Below the pieces are notes generated by a model. That model ran no database searches, was not told the DNA's origin, and worked only from the letters and a program-made list of their open reading frames with translations. Shown here in pieces: positions 8,300 through 16,281 of a stretch of DNA of 64,000 bases. Where the stretch lies: NCBI RefSeq assembly GCF_000521505.1, contig NZ_CP003915.1:558001-622000 (forward strand), in the 5' to 3' direction. Source of the stretch: Advenella mimigardefordensis DPN7. Lineage in GTDB: Bacteria > Pseudomonadota > Gammaproteobacteria > Burkholderiales > Burkholderiaceae_B. Position numbers and translations under genes: made by a program. Each line of letters starts with the position of its first letter. Positions within the stretch are counted from its first letter, which is position 1.

Positions 8300-9685
8300 A
8301 TGGCTGGCGAAAAAGTTGTCGAAACGACAGGATTGTTGGGTTGGGTGGATCGGCGCTTCCCACTAACGACTCTGTGGAAAGCTCATCTGTCCGAGTATTA
8401 CGCACCCAAGAATTTCAACTTCTGGTATTTCTTCGGATCACTGGCCCTGCTGGTTCTGGTCATCCAGATTGTGACCGGTATTTTCATGGTCATGCACTAC
8501 AAACCCGATGCCGCCCTGGCGTTCACATCGGTTGAATACATCATGCGCGAAGTGCCCTATGGCTGGATCATCCGCTATATGCACTCTACCGGCGCTTCGA
8601 TGTTCTTTGTGGTGGTGTATCTGCACATGCTGCGTGGCCTGTTCTATGGTTCCTATCGCAAACCACGTGAACTGGTCTGGATTTTCGGCGTCGCCATTTT
8701 CCTCTGTCTGATGGCGGAAGCCTTCTTCGGTTATCTGCTGCCATGGGGTCAAATGTCATTCTGGGGTGCCCAGGTGATTGTGAACCTGTTCTCTGCCATT
8801 CCTTATGTGGGCCCTGATCTGTCCATCTGGATTCGTGGTGACTTCGTTGTTTCCGACGCTACACTCAACCGCTTCTTTGCTTTCCATGTGATCGCCATTC
8901 CACTGGTGCTCATCGGTCTGGTCGTGGCTCACCTGATTGCGCTGCATGAAGTGGGATCAAACAACCCGGACGGCGTTGAAATCAAAGAGAAGAAAGATGC
9001 CAACGGTCGTCCGCTGGACGGCATTCCCTTCCATCCGTACTATTCCGTACACGATCTGATGGGTGTGGTTGGCTTCCTCATGGTGTTTGCCGCAATCATG
9101 TTCTTTGCGCCAACCATGGGTGGTTACTTCCTGGAAGCCAATAACTTCCTGCCGGCCGATGCATTCAAGACACCACCGCATATTGCGCCTGTCTGGTATT
9201 TCACGCCGTTCTACTCCATGCTGCGTGCGACAACCGATGAATTCACCTGGGTGCTGGTTGCGCTGGCACTGATTTTCGCTGTCGGCCTGCTGTTCAGCAA
9301 AAACCTCAAAGGTATCTGGAAAATCATTTTCCCGGTCATTCTGGTGCTGCTTGCCGTCGCCCTGCGTGTTTATGATGCGAAATTCTGGGGTGTGGTCATC
9401 ATGGGCGGCACCGTGGTCATCCTGGGTTTCCTGCCCTGGCTTGATCAGTCTCCGGTCAAATCCATCCGCTATCGTCCGGGCTGGCACAAGCTGGTGTATG
9501 CGGTATTCCTGATCGATTTCGTGATCCTGGGCATTATTGGTACCAAGGCGCCAAGTCCTGTCCTGAATATTATTTCTCAAGTGGGTACACTGATTTACCT
9601 GGCTTTCTTCCTGTTCATGCCAATCTGGAGCCGGCTGGGCACGTTCAAGAAAGTCCCTGATCGTGTGACCTTCCATCCCCACTAA
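8300..9685 (+). CDS. petB: Ubiquinol-cytochrome c reductase cytochrome b subunit
   Basis: Membrane core of complex III, binding two b haems and both quinone sites. 461 residues, the full-length (mitochondrial-like) bacterial cytochrome b. Visible: haem-ligand histidines in IRYMHSTGAS and VVVYLHMLR and in FFAFHVIAIP and VAHLIALHEV; the FGYLLPWGQMSFWGAQV segment; and the Qo motif written here as PPHIAPVWYFTPFYSMLR. Between petA and petC with short gaps. Confidence 0.98.
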   Translation: MAGEKVVETTGLLGWVDRRFPLTTLWKAHLSEYYAPKNFNFWYFFGSLALLVLVIQIVTGIFMVMHYKPDAALAFTSVEYIMREVPYGWIIRYMHSTGASMFFVVVYLHMLRGLFYGSYRKPRELVWIFGVAIFLCLMAEAFFGYLLPWGQMSFWGAQVIVNLFSAIPYVGPDLSIWIRGDFVVSDATLNRFFAFHVIAIPLVLIGLVVAHLIALHEVGSNNPDGVEIKEKKDANGRPLDGIPFHPYYSVHDLMGVVGFLMVFAAIMFFAPTMGGYFLEANNFLPADAFKTPPHIAPVWYFTPFYSMLRATTDEFTWVLVALALIFAVGLLFSKNLKGIWKIIFPVILVLLAVALRVYDAKFWGVVIMGGTVVILGFLPWLDQSPVKSIRYRPGWHKLVYAVFLIDFVILGIIGTKAPSPVLNIISQVGTLIYLAFFLFMPIWSRLGTFKKVPDRVTFHPH

Positions 9686-9707
9686 GTTGAAAAATACAGG
9701 AATGAAC

Positions 9708-10559
9708 ATGTTTAAAAAGTTAATAGGCGCATTGTTACTGGCCGTCACTTTTACCACTCCTGTCCTGGCCGCCGAGGGCGGCATGGAGTGGGATCGTGCG
9801 CCCAACCGTGTCAATCATGTGGCTTCTCTGCAAAATGGCGCGAAGCTTTTCGTCAACTACTGTCTGAACTGTCACAGTGCCAACTCCATGCGCTATAACA
9901 AGCTCACGGAACTTGGCCTGACAGAAGAACAGATCAAGGAAAACCTGCTGTTTACCGGCGATAAGGTTGGTGAACTCATGCACGTCGCCATGAGTCCTGC
10001 TGATGCGAAAGCATGGTTCGGTGCGGCACCACCAGACCTGTCGGTCATGGCGCGTGCCAAGGCTGCCAATATGGGTCAGGACGGTACTGATTACATCTAC
10101 ACCTACCTGCGCACCTTCTACCGCGATACGTCCCGTCCTCTGGGATGGAACAACCTGCTGTTCCCGAACGTAGGTATGCCGCACGCCTTGTGGAACCTGC
10201 AAGGTCCGCGTGAACTGGAAACCGTTGATATCCATCAGGTGGAAAAAGACGGCAAGCAGGAGTGGCACAAAATCGTCACGAAAGTAGATGCCGAAGGCTT
10301 CAAGTCTGTCGTGAGCGACGACCCGCTGCCCGAGTATCATGGCGGTGCATCGTCACATTCCACACTGAAGTATCTGGATCCATCCAAACAGGCGCAGTAT
10401 GACAACGATGTTGCTGATCTGACTGCTTTCCTTGGCTGGATGTCCGAGCCGGAACAACTCCTGCGCAAGAAACTGGGCGTATGGGTGCTGCTGTTCCTCG
10501 GATTGTTCTTTATCGTCGTCTGGAGGCTGAACGCGTCTTACTGGAAACACGTTAAGTAA
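9708..10559 (+). CDS. petC: Ubiquinol-cytochrome c reductase cytochrome c1 subunit
   Basis: Haem-c subunit of complex III that passes electrons to soluble cytochrome c. From ATG 9708 it has 283 residues: signal peptide MFKKLIGALLLAVTFTTPVLA, haem motif CLNCH (Cys52, Cys55, His56), a PNVGMPHALW region likely near the methionine ligand, and a C-terminal anchor helix (VWVLLFLGLFFIVVW). ACAGGA at 9697-9701 is well spaced for 9708; ATG 9702 and TTG 9687 in the same frame are alternatives. Confidence 0.94.
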   Translation: MFKKLIGALLLAVTFTTPVLAAEGGMEWDRAPNRVNHVASLQNGAKLFVNYCLNCHSANSMRYNKLTELGLTEEQIKENLLFTGDKVGELMHVAMSPADAKAWFGAAPPDLSVMARAKAANMGQDGTDYIYTYLRTFYRDTSRPLGWNNLLFPNVGMPHALWNLQGPRELETVDIHQVEKDGKQEWHKIVTKVDAEGFKSVVSDDPLPEYHGGASSHSTLKYLDPSKQAQYDNDVADLTAFLGWMSEPEQLLRKKLGVWVLLFLGLFFIVVWRLNASYWKHVK

Positions 10560-10630
10560 GCGTTGTCGGCGGCGCCCGGGGAGCTGTAAAGCCTTCCCTT
10601 TGCTGCCGATGTCAGAACCACTGTGATTCG

Positions 10631-10672
10631 GGTCAGTGCTTGTTGTATGATGGCACTGACCTTTTCTTTTTT
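10631..10672 (+). terminator. Intrinsic terminator after petC
   Basis: Stem GGTCAGTGC / GCACTGACC (10631-10639, 10653-10661), 13-nt loop, then TTTTCTTTTTT. The loop contains TATGAT, which may act as a -10 for sspA, so this could end most bc1 transcripts while sspA starts afresh. Confidence 0.8.
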
Positions 10673-10698
10673 ATATTTTTTGCGGGAGACTGCACGCC

Positions 10699-11310
10699 AT
10701 GATGGTGCTTTATTCTGGAACCACGTGTCCATTTTCTCAACGTTGCCGTTTCGTCCTGTACGAAAAGGGCATGGATTTTGAGGTTCGTGATATTGACCTG
10801 TTCAACAAGCCCGAGGATATCTCGGTCATGAACCCCTATGGTCGCGTGCCCATCCTGGTAGAGCGCGACCTCATTCTGTATGAATCCAATATTATCAATG
10901 AATACATTGACGAGCGTTTCCCGCATCCGCAACTGATGCCCGCCGATCCGGTTATGCGTGCGCGCACCCGCTTGTTCCTGCACAACTTTGAAAAAGAGCT
11001 GTTTGTTCATGTTGGCGTGCTGGAAGATCGTTCTGCCCGTTCCGACGAGAAGAAACTGGAAAACGCCCGTCGCATGATCCGTGACCGTTTGTCGCAGCTC
11101 GCACCGTTGCTGATCAAAAACCGCTACATGCTGGGCGAGGAATTCTCCATGCTCGACGTGACCATGGCACCATTGCTGTGGCGCCTGGATCATTACGGAA
11201 TTGAGTTGCCCAAGAACGCGGCGCCGATTCAGAAATATGCCGAGCGGATCTTCTCTCGTCCTGCATATATTGAAGCACTGACGCCGTCAGAAAAGGTCAT
11301 GCGTCGCTGA
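10699..11310 (+). CDS. sspA: Stringent starvation protein A (GST-fold)
   Basis: RNA-polymerase-associated protein that aids the stringent/stationary response in proteobacteria. 203 residues: thioredoxin-like N-domain (MMVLYSGTTCPFSQRCRFVL) with a CPFSQRC motif, and a helical GST C-domain (LGEEFSMLDVTMAPLLWRL). RBS CGGGAG. Directly upstream of sspB, the conserved petABC-sspA-sspB order of betaproteobacteria. Confidence 0.95.
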   Translation: MMVLYSGTTCPFSQRCRFVLYEKGMDFEVRDIDLFNKPEDISVMNPYGRVPILVERDLILYESNIINEYIDERFPHPQLMPADPVMRARTRLFLHNFEKELFVHVGVLEDRSARSDEKKLENARRMIRDRLSQLAPLLIKNRYMLGEEFSMLDVTMAPLLWRLDHYGIELPKNAAPIQKYAERIFSRPAYIEALTPSEKVMRR

Positions 11311-11354
11311 TCCGTTTCAGGACAAGAGTGCAGCCGCAGACTAAAGGAAAGTGA

Positions 11355-11783
11355 ATGGAAAAACCATCTACCAAACCATATCTGTTGCGTGCCTGGCATG
11401 AGTGGTGTACCGATGCCGGCTACACCCCTCATCTGGTGGTCCACGTTGACGCGGCCTGCCAGGTGCCCAGGGAGTTTGTTCGTGATGAACGCATTACATT
11501 GAATGTGGGTGCGATGGCGACCAATCGCCTGGTTATGGGCAATGACTGGATTGAGTTTCAGGCACGATTTGGCGGCGTGTCACGGCAGATTTCCGTTCCC
11601 GTGGCCCGCGTTGAAGCCATTTATGCGCGTGAAACGCAGGAAGGGATGCAGTTTGAAGTGGAGGAATATGATCTGACTGACAACGCCGGCTCGGATGCGC
11701 ACGATACGCAAGGGCCCGACGACGATCCACCACCGCCATCCAGTCCGCAGGAAAAAGCGCCGTGGCTCAAAGTGGTCAAGTAA
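11355..11783 (+). CDS. sspB: ClpXP protease specificity-enhancing factor SspB
   Basis: Adaptor that tethers ssrA-tagged substrates to ClpXP. 142 residues: substrate-binding domain in residues 1-105 (KPYLLRAWHEWC, LNVGAMATNRLVMGN, FGGVSRQI), an acidic flexible linker rich in Asp and Pro, and the C-terminal ClpX-binding tail WLKVVK. It follows sspA by 44 bp. Confidence 0.96.
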   Translation: MEKPSTKPYLLRAWHEWCTDAGYTPHLVVHVDAACQVPREFVRDERITLNVGAMATNRLVMGNDWIEFQARFGGVSRQISVPVARVEAIYARETQEGMQFEVEEYDLTDNAGSDAHDTQGPDDDPPPPSSPQEKAPWLKVVK

Positions 11784-11793
11784 TTGTCTTGTT

Positions 11794-11821
11794 CTGGCCG
11801 CCGTCGGTTAAGGGCGGCCAG
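11794..11821 (+). terminator. Hairpin after sspB
   Basis: Perfect 9-bp inverted repeat CTGGCCGCC / GGCGGCCAG with a 10-nt loop, 11 bp beyond the sspB stop. It has no T-run, so it may be a weak or factor-assisted end. Confidence 0.45.
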
Positions 11822-12006
11822 CAGCAAGGTTGTTGCGATGTGCTGTCGGGTTTTGCCAACCGCAGCGATGGGTGGGTCAGTGATAGCGGGTCAATGAGGC
11901 CGGTGATTTAGGCGGTAATTAAGCGGTAATTAGGGCTTACATGGCGCGTATTTGCAGCTAAAACAAGACAAACGGGTAACTTTTTTGATCCTGTGCGTTG
12001 TAAAAC

Positions 12007-12036
12007 TGGACTTTTCCTGCCTGCTTCACATATAAT
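12007..12036 (+). promoter_or_regulatory. Promoter for tRNA-Thr
   Basis: Perfect -10 TATAAT at 12031-12036, ten bases before the tRNA. A -35-like TGGACT is at 12007-12012 (18-bp spacing). Confidence 0.7.
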
Positions 12037-12045
12037 CTTTCTTTC

Positions 12046-12121
12046 GCCGGTTTAGCTCAGTTGGTAGAGCAGCTGATTTGTAATCAGAAGGTCGAGGGTT
12101 CAACTCCTTTAACCGGCACCA
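12046..12121 (+). tRNA. tRNA-Thr (anticodon TGT)
   Basis: 76 nt. Acceptor stem GCCGGTT / AACCGGC (12046-12052, 12111-12117), discriminator A, and encoded CCA (12119-12121). The D-loop has the TAGCTCAGTTGGTAGAGC motif. Anticodon arm CTGAT-TTGTAAT-CAG gives anticodon TGT (threonine, ACA). T-arm GGTTCAACTCC. A terminator follows at once; no flanking duplication or integrase suggests an inserted element. Confidence 0.97.
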
Positions 12122-12127
12122 GAATTT

Positions 12128-12181
12128 CAAACACCCCGTTTCAATCATACCCTTGGTATGTTGTTGCGGGGTTTTTGTTTG
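12128..12181 (+). terminator. Intrinsic terminator after tRNA-Thr
   Basis: CAAACACCCCG and CGGGGTTTTTGTTTG form a long stem whose 3' arm is T-rich, starting 7 bp after the tRNA. Confidence 0.75.
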
Positions 12182-12399
12182 GGCGGCCTTGAGCTGTTGC
12201 GGTTTTCTTGGGCACTCAATCGTTAAAAAGCGGGGCTCTACGGGCTCTATGCCATAAACGGGGGTAGGTACTCACCAAACTCTGTTAATCACTCCATTCC
12301 AACCGCACTGGGCCAGCACTCGTAAGCGCTAAGCGGTTAGCTGGCCGCTGAGTATTGAGCGTTAGATTTGAACGGGTATGGAAAAGGGGTTGTGGCGGG
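12182..12399. other. Intergenic stretch with no gene seen
   Basis: Between the tRNA terminator and the adenosyltransferase stop. I see no ORF with a credible start. GGCCAGC / GCTGGCC (7 bp) is a possible weak hairpin near 12312-12347. Confidence 0.4.
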
Positions 12400-12960
12400 C
12401 TATGGCGTCGTTTTGTCGGCGGCCTGCCAGAAGATATCGCTTTGTCCGGCACCCTGATTCAGGGCCCGTGCGATCACGAACAAACAATCAGATAGCCGGT
12501 TCAGATAGTGGCGGGCCGCATCGCTGACCGGTTCAGTGCCATTGAGCGCGACAACACTGCGTTCGGCGCGACGGCATACGCTGCGGCAGACATGCGTCTG
12601 CGCGGCTGCCGGGCAGCCACCGGGCAGAATAAACTCGCGCAATGGCTGCAGACCGGCCTGATGCAAATTTGCGGCCTGCTCCAGCGTGGTTACGTGAGCA
12701 TCAGTGATTGCAACATATCCGGGCACACTGAGTTCTGCGCCCAGATCAAACAGACGGTGCTGCACGTGTTGCAGTAGCTGTGTGATAGCCAGCGGCACAG
12801 ACGCATCGGCCAGGAGCAATCCGAGCTGACTGTTGAGTTCGTCGACATCGCCGATCGCCTGTATACGGATGCTGTGTTTGGCAATACGTGATCCGTCACC
12901 CAGGCCGGTGGTGCCATCGTCGCCGGTTTTGGTGATGATTGAAGTGAGTCTGTCGGTCAT
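12400..12960 (-). CDS. PduO-type ATP:cob(I)alamin adenosyltransferase
   Basis: Transfers the adenosyl group of ATP to reduced cobalamin to make coenzyme B12. 186 residues. Family motifs: TKTGDDGTTGLGDGSRIAK at 11-29, a GDVDELNSQLGL helix at about 37-48 and CRSVCRRAER in the C-terminal half, with the nucleotide- and cobalamin-contacting residues. No cobalamin synthesis genes are nearby, so it probably serves salvage. The ATG at 12960 is in-frame with the conserved N-terminus. Confidence 0.92.
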   Translation of the reverse strand: MTDRLTSIITKTGDDGTTGLGDGSRIAKHSIRIQAIGDVDELNSQLGLLLADASVPLAITQLLQHVQHRLFDLGAELSVPGYVAITDAHVTTLEQAANLHQAGLQPLREFILPGGCPAAAQTHVCRSVCRRAERSVVALNGTEPVSDAARHYLNRLSDCLFVIARALNQGAGQSDIFWQAADKTTP

Positions 12961-12994
12961 AGGGTGCAGTCAGCGGGATGGGTCATGGAATGTT

Positions 12995-13026
12995 GCGAGG
13001 TCATTGTGTCGCGAGGTCATTGTATC
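12995..13026. repeat. 16-bp direct repeat, two copies
   Basis: GCGAGGTCATTGTGTC then GCGAGGTCATTGTATC, adjacent, differing at one base, just upstream of the adenosyltransferase start on the minus strand. Could be a duplicated operator or chance; no known motif recognised. Confidence 0.5.
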
Positions 13027-13170
13027 GCGTCTCCGGCCTGGGAGCCGCAGCAGTACGATTGGTCCTGAATGTTGTGCTGAAGTGTGACGTAATCACTATT
13101 GCACCCAAAACGGCCCCCGCACAGGCTTTTGCCCTAAAATAAAGGCTGAATCAAACATCTGGAGGCAGGC

Positions 13171-13464
13171 ATGAGAAAGTCTATTGCAACGGTCATTCTG
13201 GGGCTGGCTGCGGCTTTGGCCGTCACCGGCACAGCCTCTGCGCAGGAAACCGGGCGTGGTAGCGGTGAGGTGCGACGTATTCAACCCGATCAGGGAAAAA
13301 TTGCCATTAAACAGGGCGAGATCAGCGACCTGAAGCTGCCCGCGATGACGCTATCCTACAAGATTGATGCCGCGCTGCTCAAGAATATCAAGCCGGGTGA
13401 TTCGGTCAGTTTTACGGCTGAACGCGTGGGTAAGGACTACGTGATTAAGGAAATCAGTAACTAG
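13171..13464 (+). CDS. Exported CusF-fold small protein with degenerate metal site
   Basis: 97 residues: signal peptide (1-24, cleavage near ASAQ) and a domain that aligns with the CusF/YdeI copper-binding OB fold (GEVRRI...GKIAIKQGEISDLKLPAMTLSYK...GDSVSFTAERVGKDYVIKEI). In E. coli CusF the Cu/Ag ligands are His36, Trp44, Met47 and Met49. Here the positions read Gln, Leu, Met and Leu, so only one ligand survives. RBS TGGAGG. It stands alone, without Cus efflux genes. Periplasmic location is likely; copper binding is doubtful. Confidence 0.8.
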   Translation: MRKSIATVILGLAAALAVTGTASAQETGRGSGEVRRIQPDQGKIAIKQGEISDLKLPAMTLSYKIDAALLKNIKPGDSVSFTAERVGKDYVIKEISN

Positions 13465-13606
13465 GCAACGGTGGCTTATATCTGCCCGTTGCGGTAGCGC
13501 CAGACTGAAGCGGTGCCATTGCCGCGGCGGCAACGTGTAACCCGCTAATGAGCCCATGCAGCGATCGCCACCGCCAGGGCAATACCTGAGCGTGGTGTCG
13601 TGACCA

Positions 13607-13649
13607 GCAAAAAAGGTGCAAGACTTCTTCACGTCTGCACCTTTTTTGC
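13607..13649. terminator. Bidirectional intrinsic terminator
   Basis: 17-bp stem GCAAAAAAGGTGCA(A)GAC / GTCTGCACCTTTTTTGC with one bulged A and an 8-nt loop. A- and T-rich arm ends make it work in both directions, for the CusF-like gene and for hslVU. Confidence 0.85.
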
Positions 13650-13683
13650 GTCTTGCAGGTTTTGCTCCTGTATCGCTTGCCAG

Positions 13684-13725
13684 TTCAATTGTCAGTGGCA
13701 ATTGAATTTTGACCCCTGGGGGTCA
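13684..13725. repeat. Two adjacent palindromes
   Basis: TTCAATTG / CAATTGAA (13684-13691, 13699-13706; 7-nt loop) is followed after 3 bp by TGACCCC-TG-GGGGTCA (13710-13725). Both lie downstream of hslU. Neither has a T-run. Confidence 0.7.
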
Positions 13726-13779
13726 TTATTACCGAGCCGACGACACTGATGCCTGGCAGCCTTACAGGCGTTGCTGGCC

Positions 13780-15111
13780 TTACAGCACGTACCTTGCCAG
13801 ATCCTGGCTGGTCGCCGCTTCTTCCAGCTTGCTGTTCACATAATCGGCGTCGATTTTAACGACCTGACCACTGCTGGTTGTTGCGTCAAACGACAGGTCT
13901 TCCAGCAGTTTTTCCATCACCGTGTATAGGCGACGCGCGCCGATGTTTTCAGTGCGTTCGTTTACATCATAGGCCAGTTCAGCCAGGCGATGGATACCTT
14001 CATCGGTAAACTCCAGTGCCACGTCTTCGGTTGCCATCAATGCAGTGTACTGCTTGGTGAGTGACGCATCGGTATCGGACAGAATGCGCACGAAGTCGGC
14101 CGTGGTTAGCGAATCAAGTTCAACCCGGATGGGGAAGCGACCCTGCAGTTCGGGAATCAGATCCGAAGGGCGGGACAAGTGAAAAGCGCCCGAGGCAATG
14201 AACAGAATGTGATCGGTGCGCACCATGCCATATTTGGTATTGACTGTCGTGCCTTCTACCAATGGCAGCAGGTCGCGCTGAACACCCTGGCGGGATACAT
14301 CGCCACCACCGTTTTCCTGGCGGGTTGCGATTTTGTCGATTTCATCCAGGAAGACGATGCCCTGCTGTTCGGCATTACGCACCGCCGCCGCCCGGATTTC
14401 CTCTTCGTTGACCCGTTTGGCCGCCTCTTCGTCCACCAGAAGCTTGAAGGCATTCTTGATGGTCATTTTCGTGGTTTTTTTCTTGTCACGGCTTAAGCCT
14501 GCAAACATGCCCTTGAGCTGCTCGGTCATGTCTTCCATGCCCGGAGGCGCCATGATTTCCATATGCGGCATGGGCTGGGTCACGTCAATTTCAATTTCGG
14601 TGTCGTCCAGCTGGCCTTCGCGCAGTTTCTTGCGGAAGGTCTGGCGGGCGGTATTTTCCTGGCGCAGTGGCTCGCCATTGCTATCGCGTGGTGGTGCGAC
14701 CAGCACGTCCAGGATTCGGTCTTCTGCGGCGTCTTCTGCCTGCGTGCGGACGCGGCGGGTTTCCAGTTCACGCGTTTGCTTGATGGAAATCTCGACCAGG
14801 TCACGAATAATGGTGTCGACATCACGACCCACATAACCCACTTCCGTGAATTTGGTGGCTTCGATCTTGATGAATGGTGCGTTGGCCAGTTTGGCCAGGC
14901 GTCGCGCAATCTCGGTTTTGCCCACGCCGGTGGGGCCGATCATGAGAATGTTTTTCGGATGAATTTCGTGGCGCAGGGGCTCGGGCACCTGCTGACGACG
15001 CCAGCGGTTGCGCAGGGCAACGGCGACGGATTTTTTTGCCTTGTTCTGTCCGACAATGTTTTTGTCCAGTTCAGAGACAATTTCTTTAGGAGTCATGACA
15101 CTCGCTGACAT
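13780..15111 (-). CDS. hslU: ATP-dependent protease ATPase subunit HslU
   Basis: AAA+ unfoldase that feeds substrates to the HslV peptidase. 443 residues, as in E. coli. Walker [10 protein letters not shown] at about 56-64, the inserted I-domain in the middle (about 110-240), Walker [12 protein letters not shown], sensor-region [12 protein letters not shown], and the C-terminal LARYVL tail that docks into HslV. It lies 14 bp after hslV. Confidence 0.98.
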   Translation of the reverse strand: MSASVMTPKEIVSELDKNIVGQNKAKKSVAVALRNRWRRQQVPEPLRHEIHPKNILMIGPTGVGKTEIARRLAKLANAPFIKIEATKFTEVGYVGRDVDTIIRDLVEISIKQTRELETRRVRTQAEDAAEDRILDVLVAPPRDSNGEPLRQENTARQTFRKKLREGQLDDTEIEIDVTQPMPHMEIMAPPGMEDMTEQLKGMFAGLSRDKKKTTKMTIKNAFKLLVDEEAAKRVNEEEIRAAAVRNAEQQGIVFLDEIDKIATRQENGGGDVSRQGVQRDLLPLVEGTTVNTKYGMVRTDHILFIASGAFHLSRPSDLIPELQGRFPIRVELDSLTTADFVRILSDTDASLTKQYTALMATEDVALEFTDEGIHRLAELAYDVNERTENIGARRLYTVMEKLLEDLSFDATTSSGQVVKIDADYVNSKLEEAATSQDLARYVL

Positions 15112-15125
15112 TCTGCTAATTCCTG

Positions 15126-15659
15126 TTAGAGTGTTTCAACAATGTGGTTGCTGTTCGTGTAAATACACAGGTCGCCTGCGATTTCCAGCGATTTCTTGAC
15201 CACAACCTCGGGGGGCAGGTCAGTATTCTGCAAGAGCGCCAGAGCCGCAGATTGTGCATAGGCGCCTCCGGAACCAATCGCGGCAATGCCGTTCTCGGGT
15301 TCAAGTACGTCACCGTTTCCGGTCAGAATCAGGGTGTGTTCGGCGTCGGCGACGATCAACATGGCTTCGAGTCGGCGCAGTACGCGATCGGTACGCCAGT
15401 CGCGCGTCAGCTCAACGGCTGCACGCATCAGGTGGCCCTGATGTTTCTCGAGCTTGGCCTCGAAGCGTTCCTGCAGTGTAAAGGCGTCGGCTGTCGCGCC
15501 GGCGAAGCCTGCCAGAATTTTGTCGTGGTATAAGCGGCGGATTTTACGGGCAGTGCCTTTTATGACAATATTGCCCAGTGTGACCTGACCATCGCCGCCG
15601 AGCGCGACCTGATTGCCGCGCCGGACGCAGACGATGGTAGTAGCGTGAAATTGTTCCAT
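15126..15659 (-). CDS. hslV: ATP-dependent protease peptidase subunit HslV
   Basis: Threonine peptidase of the HslVU protease. From the ATG at 15659 (RBS AGGAAGG) it has 177 residues. The catalytic Thr is in [10 protein letters not shown] after a short propeptide of MEQFHA, longer than in E. coli; [20 protein letters not shown] and ICIYTN are family signatures. A longer in-frame reading from 15713 lacks support. Cotranscribed with hslU. Confidence 0.96.
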   Translation of the reverse strand: MEQFHATTIVCVRRGNQVALGGDGQVTLGNIVIKGTARKIRRLYHDKILAGFAGATADAFTLQERFEAKLEKHQGHLMRAAVELTRDWRTDRVLRRLEAMLIVADAEHTLILTGNGDVLEPENGIAAIGSGGAYAQSAALALLQNTDLPPEVVVKKSLEIAGDLCIYTNSNHIVETL

Positions 15660-15731
15660 AGAGCCTTCCTGTTGGTTCCCTGCGTAGATAGGGGCGGAAC
15701 AGGAAGATTTCAAGGAACGAGGATCAATTAA

Positions 15732-16181
15732 TTAATCACCGTACATTTTCTGGCGCTTTTCACGCCGTTCCTGGGCTTCCAGGGATAAGGTGGCGGTTGG
15801 ACGGGCCAGCAGGCGGCGCAGACCGATAGGCTCGCCGGTTTCTTCGCACCAGCCATAGTCACGTGAATCGATCAGGGCCAGAGACTGTTGCACTTTTTTA
15901 AGCAGCTTGCGTTCGCGATCACGGGTGCGCAATTCGAGTGCATGTTCCTCTTCAATCGTTGCACGATCGGCCGGATCAGGCACAAACTGGGTTTCACGCA
16001 GATTCTCGGTGGTGACGCCTGCATTATTGATGATTTCGTCTTCCAGTTGCTTCAAACGGTCGCGGAAAAATGCCAGTTGCTCATCGTTCATGTAGTCAGA
16101 TTCGGGCATGGCGAGCAGTTGCTCTTCGGTCAGAAGAGGAGCTTGCGTTGTTGCATCTGTTTTTTTAGCTGCCTTAGCCAT
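15732..16181 (-). CDS. dksA: RNA polymerase-binding transcription factor DksA
   Basis: Works with ppGpp in the RNA polymerase secondary channel to control rRNA and amino-acid promoters. 149 residues from ATG 16181: coiled coil about 35-110 with the acidic tip region (DPADRATIEEE), then the globular domain. The zinc-finger positions read CEET...SLEA, so only one of four cysteines remains (Cys-Thr-Ser-Ala pattern). Such cysteine-poor DksA proteins are known in alpha- and betaproteobacteria and function without zinc. Confidence 0.95.
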   Translation of the reverse strand: MAKAAKKTDATTQAPLLTEEQLLAMPESDYMNDEQLAFFRDRLKQLEDEIINNAGVTTENLRETQFVPDPADRATIEEEHALELRTRDRERKLLKKVQQSLALIDSRDYGWCEETGEPIGLRRLLARPTATLSLEAQERREKRQKMYGD

Positions 16182-16244
16182 AAAACACTCCATATATCAC
16201 TTCAATAATGTTGAACATAGCACACAAAGGATTGAAACTGCTTT

Positions 16245-16258
16245 ATCACATTTGTGCG
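16245..16258. promoter_or_regulatory. Imperfect palindrome upstream of dksA
   Basis: ATCACA-TT-TGTGCG, 64 bp before the dksA start. A perfect version (ATCACA-AA-TGTGAT) occurs at 27765-27778. Possible shared operator; regulator unknown. Confidence 0.25.
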
Positions 16259-16281
16259 CAATATGATGCCTTCAGCGTCTG

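Larger units (their letters stand above)
13465..13779. other. Convergent intergenic region with terminator and palindromes
   Basis: Between the CusF-like gene and hslU. It holds the terminator at 13607-13649 and two adjacent palindromes at 13684-13725. No gene was seen; the minus-strand open frame across it has no codon or domain support. Confidence 0.5.

Noticed and set aside
12046..12399. tRNA-Thr as an integration site of a mobile element
   Set aside because: No repeat of the tRNA 3' end, no phage integrase, and flanking genes are core genes; XerC at 20356 is the housekeeping recombinase.
13351..13701. 116-residue minus-strand ORF over the CusF-like gene
   Set aside because: It crosses a strong bidirectional terminator and is antisense to a well-supported exported protein.
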